A stretch of DNA of 64,000 nucleotides. It comes from DATLLJ01 sp035537875. Its GTDB lineage: Bacteria > Acidobacteriota > Vicinamibacteria > Vicinamibacterales > CAVVIG01. The position numbers and the translations under genes were made by a program. Positions 28,674-36,998 of this stretch are shown here, piece after piece. The stretch is from positions 17,649 to 81,648 of the forward strand of contig DATLLJ010000049.1 in assembly GCA_035537875.1 (NCBI GenBank), given 5' to 3'. Numbering within the stretch: the stretch's first letter is position 1; each line of letters begins with the position of its first letter. The notes beneath the pieces were generated by a model, which was not told the origin of the DNA, did not search any database, and saw nothing but the letters and a program-made list of their open reading frames with translations.

Positions 28674-30259
28674 TTGTGGTGCGTGAAGCGACAGCCAGCG
28701 ATGTCGTCGCCATTCGCGACATCTTTCAGGCGACGTACGGACGCAATTATCCCTACGCGCAGTTCTACGATCTCGATGCGCTCATCAGGCTCGTCTACAG
28801 CGACCATCAGATGATCCTCGTCGCAGAAGACACCGAGACCCACGAGGTTCTCGGCACGGCGTCGGTCGTGCTGGAGATTGGTGCACTCTCCGACCTCCTT
28901 GCCGAGTTCGGCCGGCTGGCGGTGCTGCCTTCCGCGCGGCAAATGGGCATCGGCCGGACGTTGATGAACGAGCGTCTCCGCCTGGTGCGCGATCGGCTGC
29001 ACGTCGGACTGGTCGAGGCCCGACTCGCGCATCCCTACAGTCTGCGGATTGCCGAGTCCTCCGGCTTCGTGCCTGTGGGCCTGCTGCCTCTGAAGATGCA
29101 GATGCAGGAGCGCGAGAGCTTCTGTCTGCTTGCGCAGCACTTTGGTGAGGCCCTCTCGCTGCGGCGCAATCACCCACACGTCATTCCCGAGGTGTACCCA
29201 CTGGCCCAGCTGGCGCTGACGCATTGCTCGCTCCCGGGCGACACGATTGTCGATGAGGCGTCGCCGGCATATCCCGATGCCGAAGGCCTTGCGCTGCGCG
29301 AGTTCGCGACCGAGGGGTACGCCACGCTGCTCCGCATTGAACGCGGGCGCGTCCGGCACCGGGAAATCTTCGGCCCTCTCCAACTCCATCACGGACTCTT
29401 CAAGCTCCAGACGGAGCAATCGCATTACTTGCTCGCCCTCGACGGCACACGGATCGTGGGCGCCATCGGCTGGAGTCACAGTCCGGTCGATCGCATGCTC
29501 CGCGTTTTCGAGCTCATTGCGCTCGACGATGGGGTGACGAGGTTTCTGCTGACAGGCCTGGAGCGCACGCGCCGCGAGCAGGGCCAGACCAGCCTGGTGG
29601 AAATCGACGTCAGCGCCTACGCACCGCGCATGCAGCGGACACTCCTCGAGCTGGGCTTTCTGCCGAGCGCCTACATCCCGGCCATGGTGTTTTCGGAGGT
29701 CGAACGGCTCGACATCGTGCGGATGGTGAAATTGTTCGTGCCACCGGAGTTTTCGGCGCCCGCACTGAGCGACCGAGCGCAGGCGATCGCCGACGTCGTA
29801 CTCCCCGCCTTCTTCAGCCGGCACGTGCTCCCCGAAATCGAACGCGCCGTCACCGAGCTGCCGCTCTTCCGCGGTCTCGATCGCGATCAGGTGCGGCGGC
29901 TCGCGAGCGTGTGCCGGACGAGGAAGTTTGTTGAGGGCGAGTCGATTATCGAAGAAGGCAACCTGGACAGGACGCTCTATATCCTGCTCGATGGCGCAGC
30001 CGCCGTCGTGCGGGCAGCCACGTCGCACGCCGTGGGCGTCGTCGGGCCGGGCGAGTGCCTGGGCGAGATGTCACTCCTGACCGGCCAGCCTCATTCAGCG
30101 TCGGCGCGCGCGACTCGATCAACCGAGACTGCGGCACTGACTCATGACGAGCTGGCAGCACTGGTGCGCTTCCGGCCCGACATCGGTCTCATCATGTTCC
30201 GCAACTTGGCGATCGGCCTCGGCGCGAAGCTCGGGCGCGTGCCGGTAGGCCCGTTATAA
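28670..30259 (+). CDS. Double-GNAT protein with C-terminal cyclic-nucleotide-binding-like domain
   Basis: The 529-aa product has three parts. Residues about 1-150 form a GNAT acetyltransferase (IVVREATASDVVAIRDIFQ, FGRLAVLPSARQMGIGRTLM with the acetyl-CoA loop). Residues about 250-345 look like a second GNAT-like half (RIVGAIGWSHS, VEIDVSAYAPRMQRTLLELG). Residues about 395-520 are a cNMP domain (LPLFRGLDRDQVRRLASVC, GECLGEMSLLTGQPHSASAR). In the phosphate-binding cassette the usual Pro-Arg is Pro-His, so cyclic nucleotide binding may be altered. Mycobacterial cAMP-gated lysine acetyltransferases join the same domains in the opposite order. ATGA overlap with the M20 gene; ligA starts 41 bp later. 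Confidence 0.82.
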   Translation: MIVVREATASDVVAIRDIFQATYGRNYPYAQFYDLDALIRLVYSDHQMILVAEDTETHEVLGTASVVLEIGALSDLLAEFGRLAVLPSARQMGIGRTLMNERLRLVRDRLHVGLVEARLAHPYSLRIAESSGFVPVGLLPLKMQMQERESFCLLAQHFGEALSLRRNHPHVIPEVYPLAQLALTHCSLPGDTIVDEASPAYPDAEGLALREFATEGYATLLRIERGRVRHREIFGPLQLHHGLFKLQTEQSHYLLALDGTRIVGAIGWSHSPVDRMLRVFELIALDDGVTRFLLTGLERTRREQGQTSLVEIDVSAYAPRMQRTLLELGFLPSAYIPAMVFSEVERLDIVRMVKLFVPPEFSAPALSDRAQAIADVVLPAFFSRHVLPEIERAVTELPLFRGLDRDQVRRLASVCRTRKFVEGESIIEEGNLDRTLYILLDGAAAVVRAATSHAVGVVGPGECLGEMSLLTGQPHSASARATRSTETAALTHDELAALVRFRPDIGLIMFRNLAIGLGAKLGRVPVGPL

Positions 30260-30260
30260 T
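30255..30260 (+). promoter_or_regulatory. TATAAT -10-like box before ligA
   Basis: A perfect TATAAT sits 41 bp before the ligA ATG, across the end of the GNAT/cNMP gene. No convincing -35 box is seen 16-18 bp upstream. It may let ligAB be transcribed separately from the genes before it. Confidence 0.4.
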
Positions 30261-30300
30261 GCTGTTCAGATAGATATCCGCTTCTGGAGTGGCACGCGCC

Positions 30301-30702
30301 ATGACCTGGACCAAGCACGATTACGAAGACATCCCGGGCACGTACGTATTCGATGGCAGGCACGCGTACGGCTCGTACCCGCTGAACAAGCTGCTGTTCT
30401 CCTTCTGCGACGAGGCCAACCGGGACGAGTTCGAACGCGATCCGGCCGCGTACTGCGACAAGTACGGCGTCACCGGGAAGTACAAGGAGTTCGTCTTGAA
30501 GAAGGACTTCCTCGGCATGCTGCGTGCGGGGGCGAATATCTACTACATGGCCAAGATGGCCATCCCGCGCGGCACCTCGGTGCAGGATGCCGGCGCGCAG
30601 TTCCAGGGCGTCACCACGAAGGAGTTCCAGGAGAAGCTGCTCGCGAAAGGTGACGGCCTGGTCGAGAGGCTGAAGGCACGAGAGGGGTACTGGCTTGGCT
30701 AG
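30301..30702 (+). CDS. ligA: Protocatechuate 4,5-dioxygenase-type alpha subunit (LigA)
   Basis: The 133-aa product carries the LigA fold: DIPGTYVFDGRHAYGSYPLN, SFCDEANRDEFERDPAAYCD, KYGVTGKYKEFVLKKDFLGM and LRAGANIYYMAKMAIPRGTS, matching small alpha subunits of type II extradiol dioxygenases. It covers the active site of the beta subunit and helps bind the aromatic ring. A GTG at 30289 is in frame, but ATG 30301 has GGAG 13 bases upstream and gives the conserved N-terminus. Its 3' end overlaps ligB by 8 bp. Substrate could be protocatechuate, gallate or a related catechol. Confidence 0.88.
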   Translation: MTWTKHDYEDIPGTYVFDGRHAYGSYPLNKLLFSFCDEANRDEFERDPAAYCDKYGVTGKYKEFVLKKDFLGMLRAGANIYYMAKMAIPRGTSVQDAGAQFQGVTTKEFQEKLLAKGDGLVERLKAREGYWLG

Positions 30703-31540
30703 GATCATCGGCGGCGTGACCAGCTCGCACATTCCGGCGGTCGGCAACGCCATCGCCGACGGGCTCACTCAGACGCCGTACTGGAAGCGCTTCTTCGACG
30801 GCTACGAGCCCGCCAAGGCCTGGCTGCGGAAACACCAGCCCGACATCGCCATCGTCGTCTACAACGACCACGGCCTGAATTTCTTCCTCGACAAGGTGCC
30901 GACCTTCGCGCTGGGCTGTGCCGACACTTACTACAACGCCGACGAGGGCTGGGCGCTGAAGCCGGTCGCGCCGTTCAAGGGCAATGTGCCGTTCTCGTGG
31001 CACATCGCCGAGAAGCTGGTCGAGCAGGAGTTCGACATCTGCACCTGTCAGGAGATGAAGGTCGACCACGGGTTCGTGAATCCGATCCGCGCGCTCTACG
31101 GTACGCTGGACGTATGGCCGATTACGACGATCCCGCTGGCCGTCAATACCGTGCAGCATCCGGTGCCCACCGCCGCGCGCTGCTTCAAGCTCGGCAAGGC
31201 GCTGCGTAAGGCGATCGAATCCTACGACGAGGATCTGAAGGTCGTCGTGTTCGGCACGGGCGGCCTGTCGCACCAGCTCCAGGGCGAGCGCGCCGGCCTG
31301 ATCGACGTGGATTTCGACCTCGAGTGCATGGATCGCATCGCGAGCGATCCGGAGTGGATGACGCAATTCACCAACTCGCAGATCATGCGCCGCACCGGCA
31401 CCGAGGGCATCGAGACCATCATGTGGCTGGTGATGCGCGGCGCGCTGCAGGAGAACGTGCGGGTGATCCATAAGCACTACCACGCCCCTATCTCCAACAC
31501 CGGCGCGGGCGTGCTGGTGCTGGAAAACACGTTCATCTAG
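30695..31540 (+). CDS. ligB: Protocatechuate 4,5-dioxygenase-type beta subunit (LigB), catalytic
   Basis: The 281-aa product shows the LigB active site in order: His12 (SSHIP) and His59 (YNDHG) as iron ligands, His125 (VDHGFV), the catalytic base His193 (LSHQLQG), and the ligand Glu240 near GTEGIETI, in register with Sphingobium LigB within two residues. It opens an aromatic catechol ring meta to the hydroxyls with Fe(II) and O2, in the cytoplasm. The start is TTG at 30695 inside ligA, with GAGAGGGGTAC upstream. No hydrolase, decarboxylase or aldolase of the lower pathway follows, so the pathway must be completed elsewhere. Confidence 0.9.
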   Translation: MARIIGGVTSSHIPAVGNAIADGLTQTPYWKRFFDGYEPAKAWLRKHQPDIAIVVYNDHGLNFFLDKVPTFALGCADTYYNADEGWALKPVAPFKGNVPFSWHIAEKLVEQEFDICTCQEMKVDHGFVNPIRALYGTLDVWPITTIPLAVNTVQHPVPTAARCFKLGKALRKAIESYDEDLKVVVFGTGGLSHQLQGERAGLIDVDFDLECMDRIASDPEWMTQFTNSQIMRRTGTEGIETIMWLVMRGALQENVRVIHKHYHAPISNTGAGVLVLENTFI

Positions 31541-31560
31541 GTTCCTTCCCCTTTCTGACA

Positions 31561-31587
31561 GCGCGTGTGCCGGCGCGGGACACGCGC
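31561..31587 (+). terminator. Stem-loop 20 bp after ligB
   Basis: GCGCGTGT and ACACGCGC form a perfect 8-bp stem with an 11-base loop. No T-run follows, so Rho-independent termination is uncertain. The rest of 31588-31712 shows no gene. Confidence 0.5.
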
Positions 31588-31712
31588 GAGCGGGCGATCG
31601 AGCTGCAGAAGCGGTAGCTCGGCGGCCGCGTCCTGGCGGCCGCAGTTGCTACCCTGGCGTTCCGCTAGTGACACGCGCCTTCATCGTGGTCGTAGACATT
31701 GAGCACCTCACC

Positions 31713-32243
31713 TCATGAGCTTGACGTCGCACGTCGGCGCAGCCAGCGAATCTGCCCTCGATGGTTGAGCTCATGCCCAAACACATGAAACCACTTGAAG
31801 TGATTGTTCACCCGCTGGCCGCCCCCGAACGACGTCTGCTCATCAAGCCACCGGTCGTCGCGCATAGCCAGTTCCGTCAGCGTTCTGTCACGGACCTGCT
31901 TCAACCTGCTGAGATAGTAGTCCAGCTCGTTCCCCCGGATTTCGCGCCTCGCTCTGTCGCCCAATTCGAGAGCCGCACCCCACTGCTTCTTTTCCTCACC
32001 GTCCAAGTCACGGCTGTCGAAGGTGGCCGCTTGATACCCCACTTCCGCCGCAGCGATGTGCGACAGCAGCGCGCCGATGGAATTGCTTCCCGCGTCACAA
32101 AGATAATCGAGCTGGTCGACCGTCAAGCCCGCTACCGCGGCAAGGGTTGTCGATCGGACGTAGTTCATCATCGAGACGAGACGACCGATCTGTGGAGTAA
32201 AGCCGGGAATGTCTCCGATGAGAAGGTTGTCGCGCTCGCTCAT
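31713..32243 (-). CDS. DinB-family putative metal-dependent protein
   Basis: The 176-aa product is a four-helix DinB/YfiT-like protein: RLVSMMNYVRSTTLAAVAGL, IGALLSHIAAAEVGYQA with the first His, a middle helix, and FKWFHVFGHELNHRGQIRWL with two further His. The three His form the metal site of the family. Bacillithiol- or mycothiol-type transferases and many unknown enzymes share this fold; a specific reaction cannot be named. The start is the first ATG, with TAGGTGCAAAAATTTCC upstream. It is on the same strand as the decayed hydrolase gene. Confidence 0.8.
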   Translation of the reverse strand: MSERDNLLIGDIPGFTPQIGRLVSMMNYVRSTTLAAVAGLTVDQLDYLCDAGSNSIGALLSHIAAAEVGYQAATFDSRDLDGEEKKQWGAALELGDRARREIRGNELDYYLSRLKQVRDRTLTELAMRDDRWLDEQTSFGGGQRVNNHFKWFHVFGHELNHRGQIRWLRRRATSSS

Positions 32244-32368
32244 GGAAATTTTTGCACCTATTGGCCCAGCGCCAGGCGCCCCTTCATGTCAGTGTATGCA
32301 GTTTCGATGAGCTCCATGAGGGCCGTCACAGGCGTCATGACACGTTGCTTTTCTGCTGAAACGCAGCC

Positions 32369-33575
32369 CTATGATCCGAGAGCGGCGTAGAGCGCGTCTC
32401 TGAGCGCCACATCGCGCGGATCGCCTGTGAATTTCGTGCCCATCTGGCTGGTGACGTACGCGTATCCAATGCCGGCCGTCGGATCCGCAAAGCCAAGAGA
32501 GCCGCCGGATCCCGGAGACCCGAACGAGCACGCGCTGCCGAAGCGCCAGCCGCGGCTCGGCTTCATGAAGCCCAGCGAGAACTGCACTTCGCCCTTCAGG
32601 CACTCGTCGTAAAACCCGCGCGTTGGAGGAACCGCCGGCGCGGCGAGCAGGTCCAGCGTCTGCTGTCGCAGCCCAAGCTCCAGTCCTCTCCAGTCCCCCC
32701 GCAGCGAACACGCCATAGGCGTGCGCGATGGCCCGCGCGGTTCCGACGGCGCCGCCGGACGGCACTTCGAGATTGCGCGCGTACACGCGCTGCTCATCGT
32801 GGGCGATTGCGAAGCCCGGATTCGTCACGAGCGCCCGGTAGATGTTCGAACGACGATTCATCCCTTCCAGCATCAGTCGGAATGGGCGGAAGCCCACCAG
32901 CATGTCGATCTGGCTGGGAGGTGCAAGGGTGGCCAGGCGTGCGTTCGGGGTTGACTCCGGTAACCGGATGTAAACGTCCAACCCGAGTGGTGTGGCGATT
33001 TCGTCCTGGAAGAACTGTCCGAGGCTGCGACGGCGCGGATGGACGCGGCGCAGCAGCTCGCCTTCATAGAACCCGAGGGTGATGGCGTGGTAGGGCTGAC
33101 GCGTCCCCGGCTCCCACGCGGGCTTCTGACGGGCGAGCACGACCGCCAGGCGATCCAGGTCGGCAACCACGCTGCGATCGACAGGCTCATCGAAGGCGAA
33201 CAATCCCGCCTGGTGCGCGAGGAGTTGGCGGACGGTGATCTTCTCCTTGCCCTGCTGCGCGAACTCGGGCCAGTACGCCGCGACCCGCTCTTCATAGTCC
33301 AGCCAGCGGCGGGAGTGTGCGACGGCGAGCGCCATGGCGGCCAGGCCCTTGGTGGCCGCGTAGATCAGCACCATGGTGTCCTGCTCCCATGGCTCGTCCG
33401 TTGCCTTGTTGCGAACGCCGCCCCAGAGGTCGACCACCTTCTCGCCACGGTGATACGCACAGCAGGCGCCGCCGAGCTCATTCCTTCGGGTGAAGTTCTC
33501 GGCAAACGCCTCGCGCACGGCCTCGAACCCGCGACTGACGTGTCCCTCTACCGCGAGCGATGCGACTGACATCAT
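32369..33575 (-). pseudogene. Serine-hydrolase/class-C beta-lactamase-like gene, frameshifted and lacking its nucleophile
   Basis: The first frame (33575 to about 32700) reads GGACCAYHRGEKVVDLWGGV, LIYAATKGLAAMALAVAHSR, ITVRQLLAHQAGL, EPGTRQPYHAITLGFYEGEL and GTARAIAHAYGVFAAGG. After the C-run at 32695-32700 the reading frame moves, and the C-terminus continues as FYDECLKGEVQFSLGFMKPS, GSPGSGGSLGFADPTAGIGY and AYVTSQMG. This is the esterase/beta-lactamase class C family. The SxxK motif reads A-A-T-K here (YAATKG against YSATKG in relatives), so the catalytic Ser is Ala. Two independent lesions suggest a real pseudogene; the frameshift alone could be a sequencing error. Confidence 0.82.
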
Positions 33576-33767
33576 GGCTCTCCCGGGTTGCCCCTGCGAC
33601 GGTGCGTCATCGGGGGACCTCGTGTCCCTTCCCATCCCGGACGCATGAACCTTGCCGATGTTCGGCGCTCACGGGCACAGCGTCTGGGGTCGTCGCGCCG
33701 GAACCCCGTCAGTATTAGTAAGAAAAAACCGGCTGGGTGCTGAATTTCTTGGCCGCCGGGGCAAACG

Positions 33768-34515
33768 TCACGGAGGAGCACGTGGCCGTCGCTGCGTCCG
33801 ATCGCGTCCGAGCATGGTGAGGCTGATCAGTCGCGAAACGACGAGCGCGATGTACATCACGCCAGCGAACGACTCCAGCATAACGAGCGCGCGCCCCATC
33901 CCCGTCACCGGCAGGATGTCGCTCAGCCCCACGCTCGAGAGCACGGCGACACTGAGATAAAGAAGCTCCATCCAGGTGCGCGGCCGCTCGGGGGTTGACC
34001 GGCGCACTGAAGCTTCCGGGGAAAATCGCCTCACACGCGGCGTAGGCATAGGCGAACGCCCACGCGAGCAACGTGAAGGTGGCGCCAGCTGCGAAGAGCT
34101 CATCGGTGGTGGCCACCCAATCCTGGAGCATGTAGGCGATCAGACTGCCCGTGGCGTAGAAGTAGAAGGCGGACTCTACCGCCGCGATCGCGACTGGCAA
34201 CGCCGGGTGCGGAGCGATGGCATGGACCGCGGACAGTGCGACGACCGCCACCGCGAGCACGACCGCCAGCCAGGTCAGCCACGGTGAGCGCCGTACGACC
34301 CGCAAAGCACCGCCGAGAACGAGGAGTCCAAAGGCGCCGAACAGCGCGCGCCCGCCGGGCGATGTCTCCATCCACGAGTACAGCAGGATGCCGAGCAGCT
34401 GTATCGACAGTAGTCCCGCGGACGGGTCCGCCGAAGGTAGCCGATAGTCGACACGGGTCAGCGCCGGAGTTTGTGGCGCGCAGCCAGGATCATGCCCGGA
34501 TTGTGCAGCCGACAA
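33768..34515 (-). pseudogene. Two-transmembrane ion channel, frameshifted
   Basis: The first frame gives several membrane helices (LLSIQLLGILLYSW, ALFGAFGLLVLGGAL, LTWLAVVLAVAVVALSAVHA, ATFTLLAWAFAYAYAACEAI). After a G5 run at 33991-33995 (reverse-strand CCCCC) the frame shifts and the pore continues: PERPRTWMELLYLSVAVLSS, SVGLSDILPVTGMGRALVML, then a last helix MYIALVVSRLISLTML. The filter SVGLSD is that of a K+-channel-like acidobacterial family rather than TVGYGD. One base fewer in the run restores a single protein. It may be a real pseudogene or an assembly error. Confidence 0.7.
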
Positions 34516-34537
34516 GACGACGTGTCCCAGAGATCCA

Positions 34538-34720
34538 GGGAAGCTCGACGCTGTAAGAGGTGATGCGCCAGTCGCCCGTGTCCTTCCGCCACAGCAAGCG
34601 CAGGATGGGAGCCTCGTCGCTCAGTTGACGTGGCGCCGTCACCAGACCCCACCTTCCACGATACGATTTTCCAGTATCCATCCTCCCGCGCCCACGGCCG
34701 CCAGCCACGAGAATCTCGCG
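34538..34720 (-). pseudogene. Small secreted-protein remnant
   Basis: In two adjacent frames the reverse strand reads REDGYWKIVSWKV and then GLVTAPRQLSDEAPILRLLW and RKDTGDWRITSYSVELP, a W-x-I-x-[SY]-Y/W-x-V strand pattern of the kind that ends small NTF2-like domains. No start, no signal peptide and a frame change mark it as a remnant. It sits upstream of and divergent from soxC. Confidence 0.4.
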
Positions 34721-34814
34721 CCTGTCCCGCGCCAATGGGGGATGGCGCTTGACAAGGCAGGACGAAGGGTCTAAATGCGTCAGGGACACCGGTAGCGGCC
34801 ACGAGGAGGTGGAT

Positions 34815-36128
34815 ATGGCGAAGCATCGACCGCCGGGATGGAACGCTGAACAGGCAGTGGCGGGAAACGGCCTGCTCCACCGCCGCAGGTTCCTGGAGGG
34901 TGGCGCCGCCATCGCCGCCGCAATCACCGGATATGCGCTGAGCGACTCGGTTGCGGCGCAACAACTCGCAGACGATCCCTGGAGTGTCACAGCTGGCAGT
35001 CTACCGACCGACTACGGCGTGCCGTCGCGCTTCGAAAGAAGCGTCGCACGCACGCTGAGCAATCCCAAAGGCGAGCCGCGCACGTCGCACGCGCGGACGC
35101 CGCATCACCTGCTGAACGGGACGATCACGCCGAACGGCCTGCACTTCGTCATTTCGCACTCCGGCAATCCCGATATCGATCCCGACAAGCACCGGCTGCT
35201 GATCCACGGCCTCGTCCGCCGGCCGCTGGTGTTCACGCTCGATGCCCTCACGCGCTATCCGATGGTCTCGCGCATGGCGTTCATCGAATGCGGCGGCAAC
35301 GGCGCGCCGCTGGCCTCGAAGGAGCCCATCGACGCCAACGTGCAGGCGATTCACGGCCTCGTCTCCTGCGCCGAATGGACTGGCGTGATGCTCTCGACCC
35401 TGCTCGAGGAAACCGGCATCGACCCGAAAGCCAAGTGGTTCGTGGCCGAGGGCGGCGACTCGCTCGCGCTGAGTCGCAGCGTCCCGGTGAGCAAGGCGCT
35501 CGACGATGCGATGATTGCGCTCTACCAGAACGGTGAACGGCTGATGCCCGGCAACGGGTATCCGATGCGCCTGTTGTTGCCTGGCTGGGAAGGCAACATG
35601 AACGTCAAGTACCTGCGGCGGATCGAGCTCGTGGACGCGCCCGCGATGAGCTTCTATGAATCACGGACGTATGCGCAGATCCTGCCGGGCGGAAAGGCGT
35701 TTCAGTTCTACTTCATCCAGGAGGTGAAGTCCTTCATCACGCATCCATCGCCGGGACTGAAGCTGAGCGGCCCGGGGCTGTACGAAATCTCCGGCATCGC
35801 CTATTCAGGCAACGGCCGGATCGCGAAGGTGATGGTGTCAGCTGACGGTGGCAGGAGCTGGGCGCAGGCCGCGCTGCAGGAACCGATCAACTCAAAGGCG
35901 TTCACACGCTTCCGGGCGCCCTGGCGCTGGGACGGCGGCCCAGCGGTGTTGCAGAGCCGCGCCTGGGATGAGGCGGGCAACGTGCAGCCGACACGCGCCG
36001 AGATCATCGCCCGGCGCGGCGAGACCAAGACGGTTCCCAACGTGCTCGCGTTTCCCGCTCAGCACTACAACACGCTGACGAGCTGGGGCGTCGAGCGCAC
36101 CGGTGAGGTCAAACATGTGTACGCGTAG
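34815..36128 (+). CDS. soxC: Sulfite dehydrogenase molybdopterin subunit (SoxC-like)
   Basis: The 437-aa product begins with a Tat signal (RRRFLEGGAAIAAAITGYAL). The sulfite-oxidase fold follows: HFVISHSGNPDIDPDKHRLL, LIHGLVRRPLVFTLDALTRY, AFIECGGNGAP with the Cys that binds molybdenum, HGLVSCAEWTGVMLSTLLEE, GGDSLALSRSVPVSKALDDA, and the Mo-co dimerisation domain (GPGLYEISGIAYSGNGRIAK, VMVSADGGRSWAQAAL). With SoxD it oxidises sulfur bound to SoxYZ, or free sulfite, in the periplasm. The start at 34815 follows ACGAGGAGGTGGAT; the upstream in-frame Met is rejected. It overlaps soxD by 14 bp. No soxXYZAB genes are in the window. Confidence 0.9.
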   Translation: MAKHRPPGWNAEQAVAGNGLLHRRRFLEGGAAIAAAITGYALSDSVAAQQLADDPWSVTAGSLPTDYGVPSRFERSVARTLSNPKGEPRTSHARTPHHLLNGTITPNGLHFVISHSGNPDIDPDKHRLLIHGLVRRPLVFTLDALTRYPMVSRMAFIECGGNGAPLASKEPIDANVQAIHGLVSCAEWTGVMLSTLLEETGIDPKAKWFVAEGGDSLALSRSVPVSKALDDAMIALYQNGERLMPGNGYPMRLLLPGWEGNMNVKYLRRIELVDAPAMSFYESRTYAQILPGGKAFQFYFIQEVKSFITHPSPGLKLSGPGLYEISGIAYSGNGRIAKVMVSADGGRSWAQAALQEPINSKAFTRFRAPWRWDGGPAVLQSRAWDEAGNVQPTRAEIIARRGETKTVPNVLAFPAQHYNTLTSWGVERTGEVKHVYA

Positions 36129-36642
36129 CTCTGCGGTCCTGGTCGGCATTCTTCTCGCGGGCGCCACGGCGTTCGCTCAAGGACCGAACCTCGGGAAACC
36201 GATCTCTCCGGCCGACATCGCCGCCTGGGACATCAGCATCATGCCGGACGGCACCGGCCTGCCGCCCGGGAGCGGCACGGCGGCACAGGGCGCGCCGATC
36301 TACGCACAGAAATGTGCCGCGTGCCACGGCGAGAGCGGCACGGGAGGCTCCGCCGCCGCCCTCGTCGGGGGCCAGCCGGTCTCGACCGCCATCGAGACGA
36401 CCAAGACCATCGCGAATTTCTGGCCCTACGCCAGCACGCTGTTCGATTTCACGCGGCGCGCGATGCCGTGGACCAGGCCCCGCACGCTCACCAGCGACGA
36501 GATCTATGCGCTCACCGCCTACCTTCTCGCGCTCAACAAGATCATCGGCGAGAACGACGTGATGAACGCTCAGACGCTGCCGAAGGTGCAGATGCCGAAC
36601 CGCGACGGATTCGTGCCGCGATTCCCGGACAAGATGCCGTAA
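36115..36642 (+). CDS. soxD: Cytochrome c subunit of sulfite dehydrogenase (SoxD-like)
   Basis: The 175-aa product has a signal peptide (TRSSAVLVGILLAGATAFAQ) and one heme c site (CAACH at about residue 67-71), then LTSDEIYALTAYLLALNKII, the closing cytochrome helix, and a tail with MPNRDGF. The distal axial ligand is probably Met in the RAMPWTRP or VQMPNRD segment. It accepts electrons from SoxC and passes them to the respiratory chain in the periplasm. ATG 36115 lies inside soxC with GGTGAGG upstream, so the two are translated together. Confidence 0.88.
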   Translation: MCTRSSAVLVGILLAGATAFAQGPNLGKPISPADIAAWDISIMPDGTGLPPGSGTAAQGAPIYAQKCAACHGESGTGGSAAALVGGQPVSTAIETTKTIANFWPYASTLFDFTRRAMPWTRPRTLTSDEIYALTAYLLALNKIIGENDVMNAQTLPKVQMPNRDGFVPRFPDKMP

Positions 36643-36779
36643 CCGGCGGGCTTCGACCTTCTCCAGGGTGGGCCGAAGGCTGGTAAACGTCGATACGGCG
36701 TGGGCGAGAACTTGGAAGGACGCCGTGCCGTAGCAGCTCGTGGACTCACGGAGCGGCAGCTGGTCCGGCGGGCTAGCGC

Positions 36780-36941
36780 CACTCCGCACACCAGGTGCGG
36801 AACATCGCCCGCCGTCATCTTGTGCGAGGTGCGCACGGCGGCGGGTGCTTCGGTCTCTGGCGGATTCTCCCTCTGTGGCGCCGATCCACAGGCCGCCATC
36901 GCCGGCAAGGTTAGGAACCCCACCAGCGAGAGGATTCGCAT
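36780..36941 (-). other. Possible lipoprotein N-terminus, remainder unreadable
   Basis: The reverse strand reads MRILSLVGFLTLPAMAACGS, a convincing lipoprotein signal (AMAAC), then APQRENPPETEAPAAVRTSH. After about residue 50 the frame looks like non-coding DNA, running opposite soxD's 3' flank. It may be a very short lipoprotein or the head of a lost gene. The 36643-36998 gap otherwise holds only the kinase 2 promoter. Confidence 0.45.
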
Positions 36942-36983
36942 GCGCGCGATTTATGCGAATGTCGAATCCGAATTCTCAAGACT

Positions 36984-36989
36984 TATAAT
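36984..36989 (+). promoter_or_regulatory. TATAAT -10 box 10 bp before kinase 2 ATG
   Basis: A perfect TATAAT ends ten bases ahead of the start codon at 36999. Transcription from it would begin within a few bases of the ATG, predicting a leaderless or nearly leaderless mRNA. No clear -35 and no ribosome-binding site are seen. Confidence 0.5.
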
Positions 36990-36998
36990 CCGGCAAGT

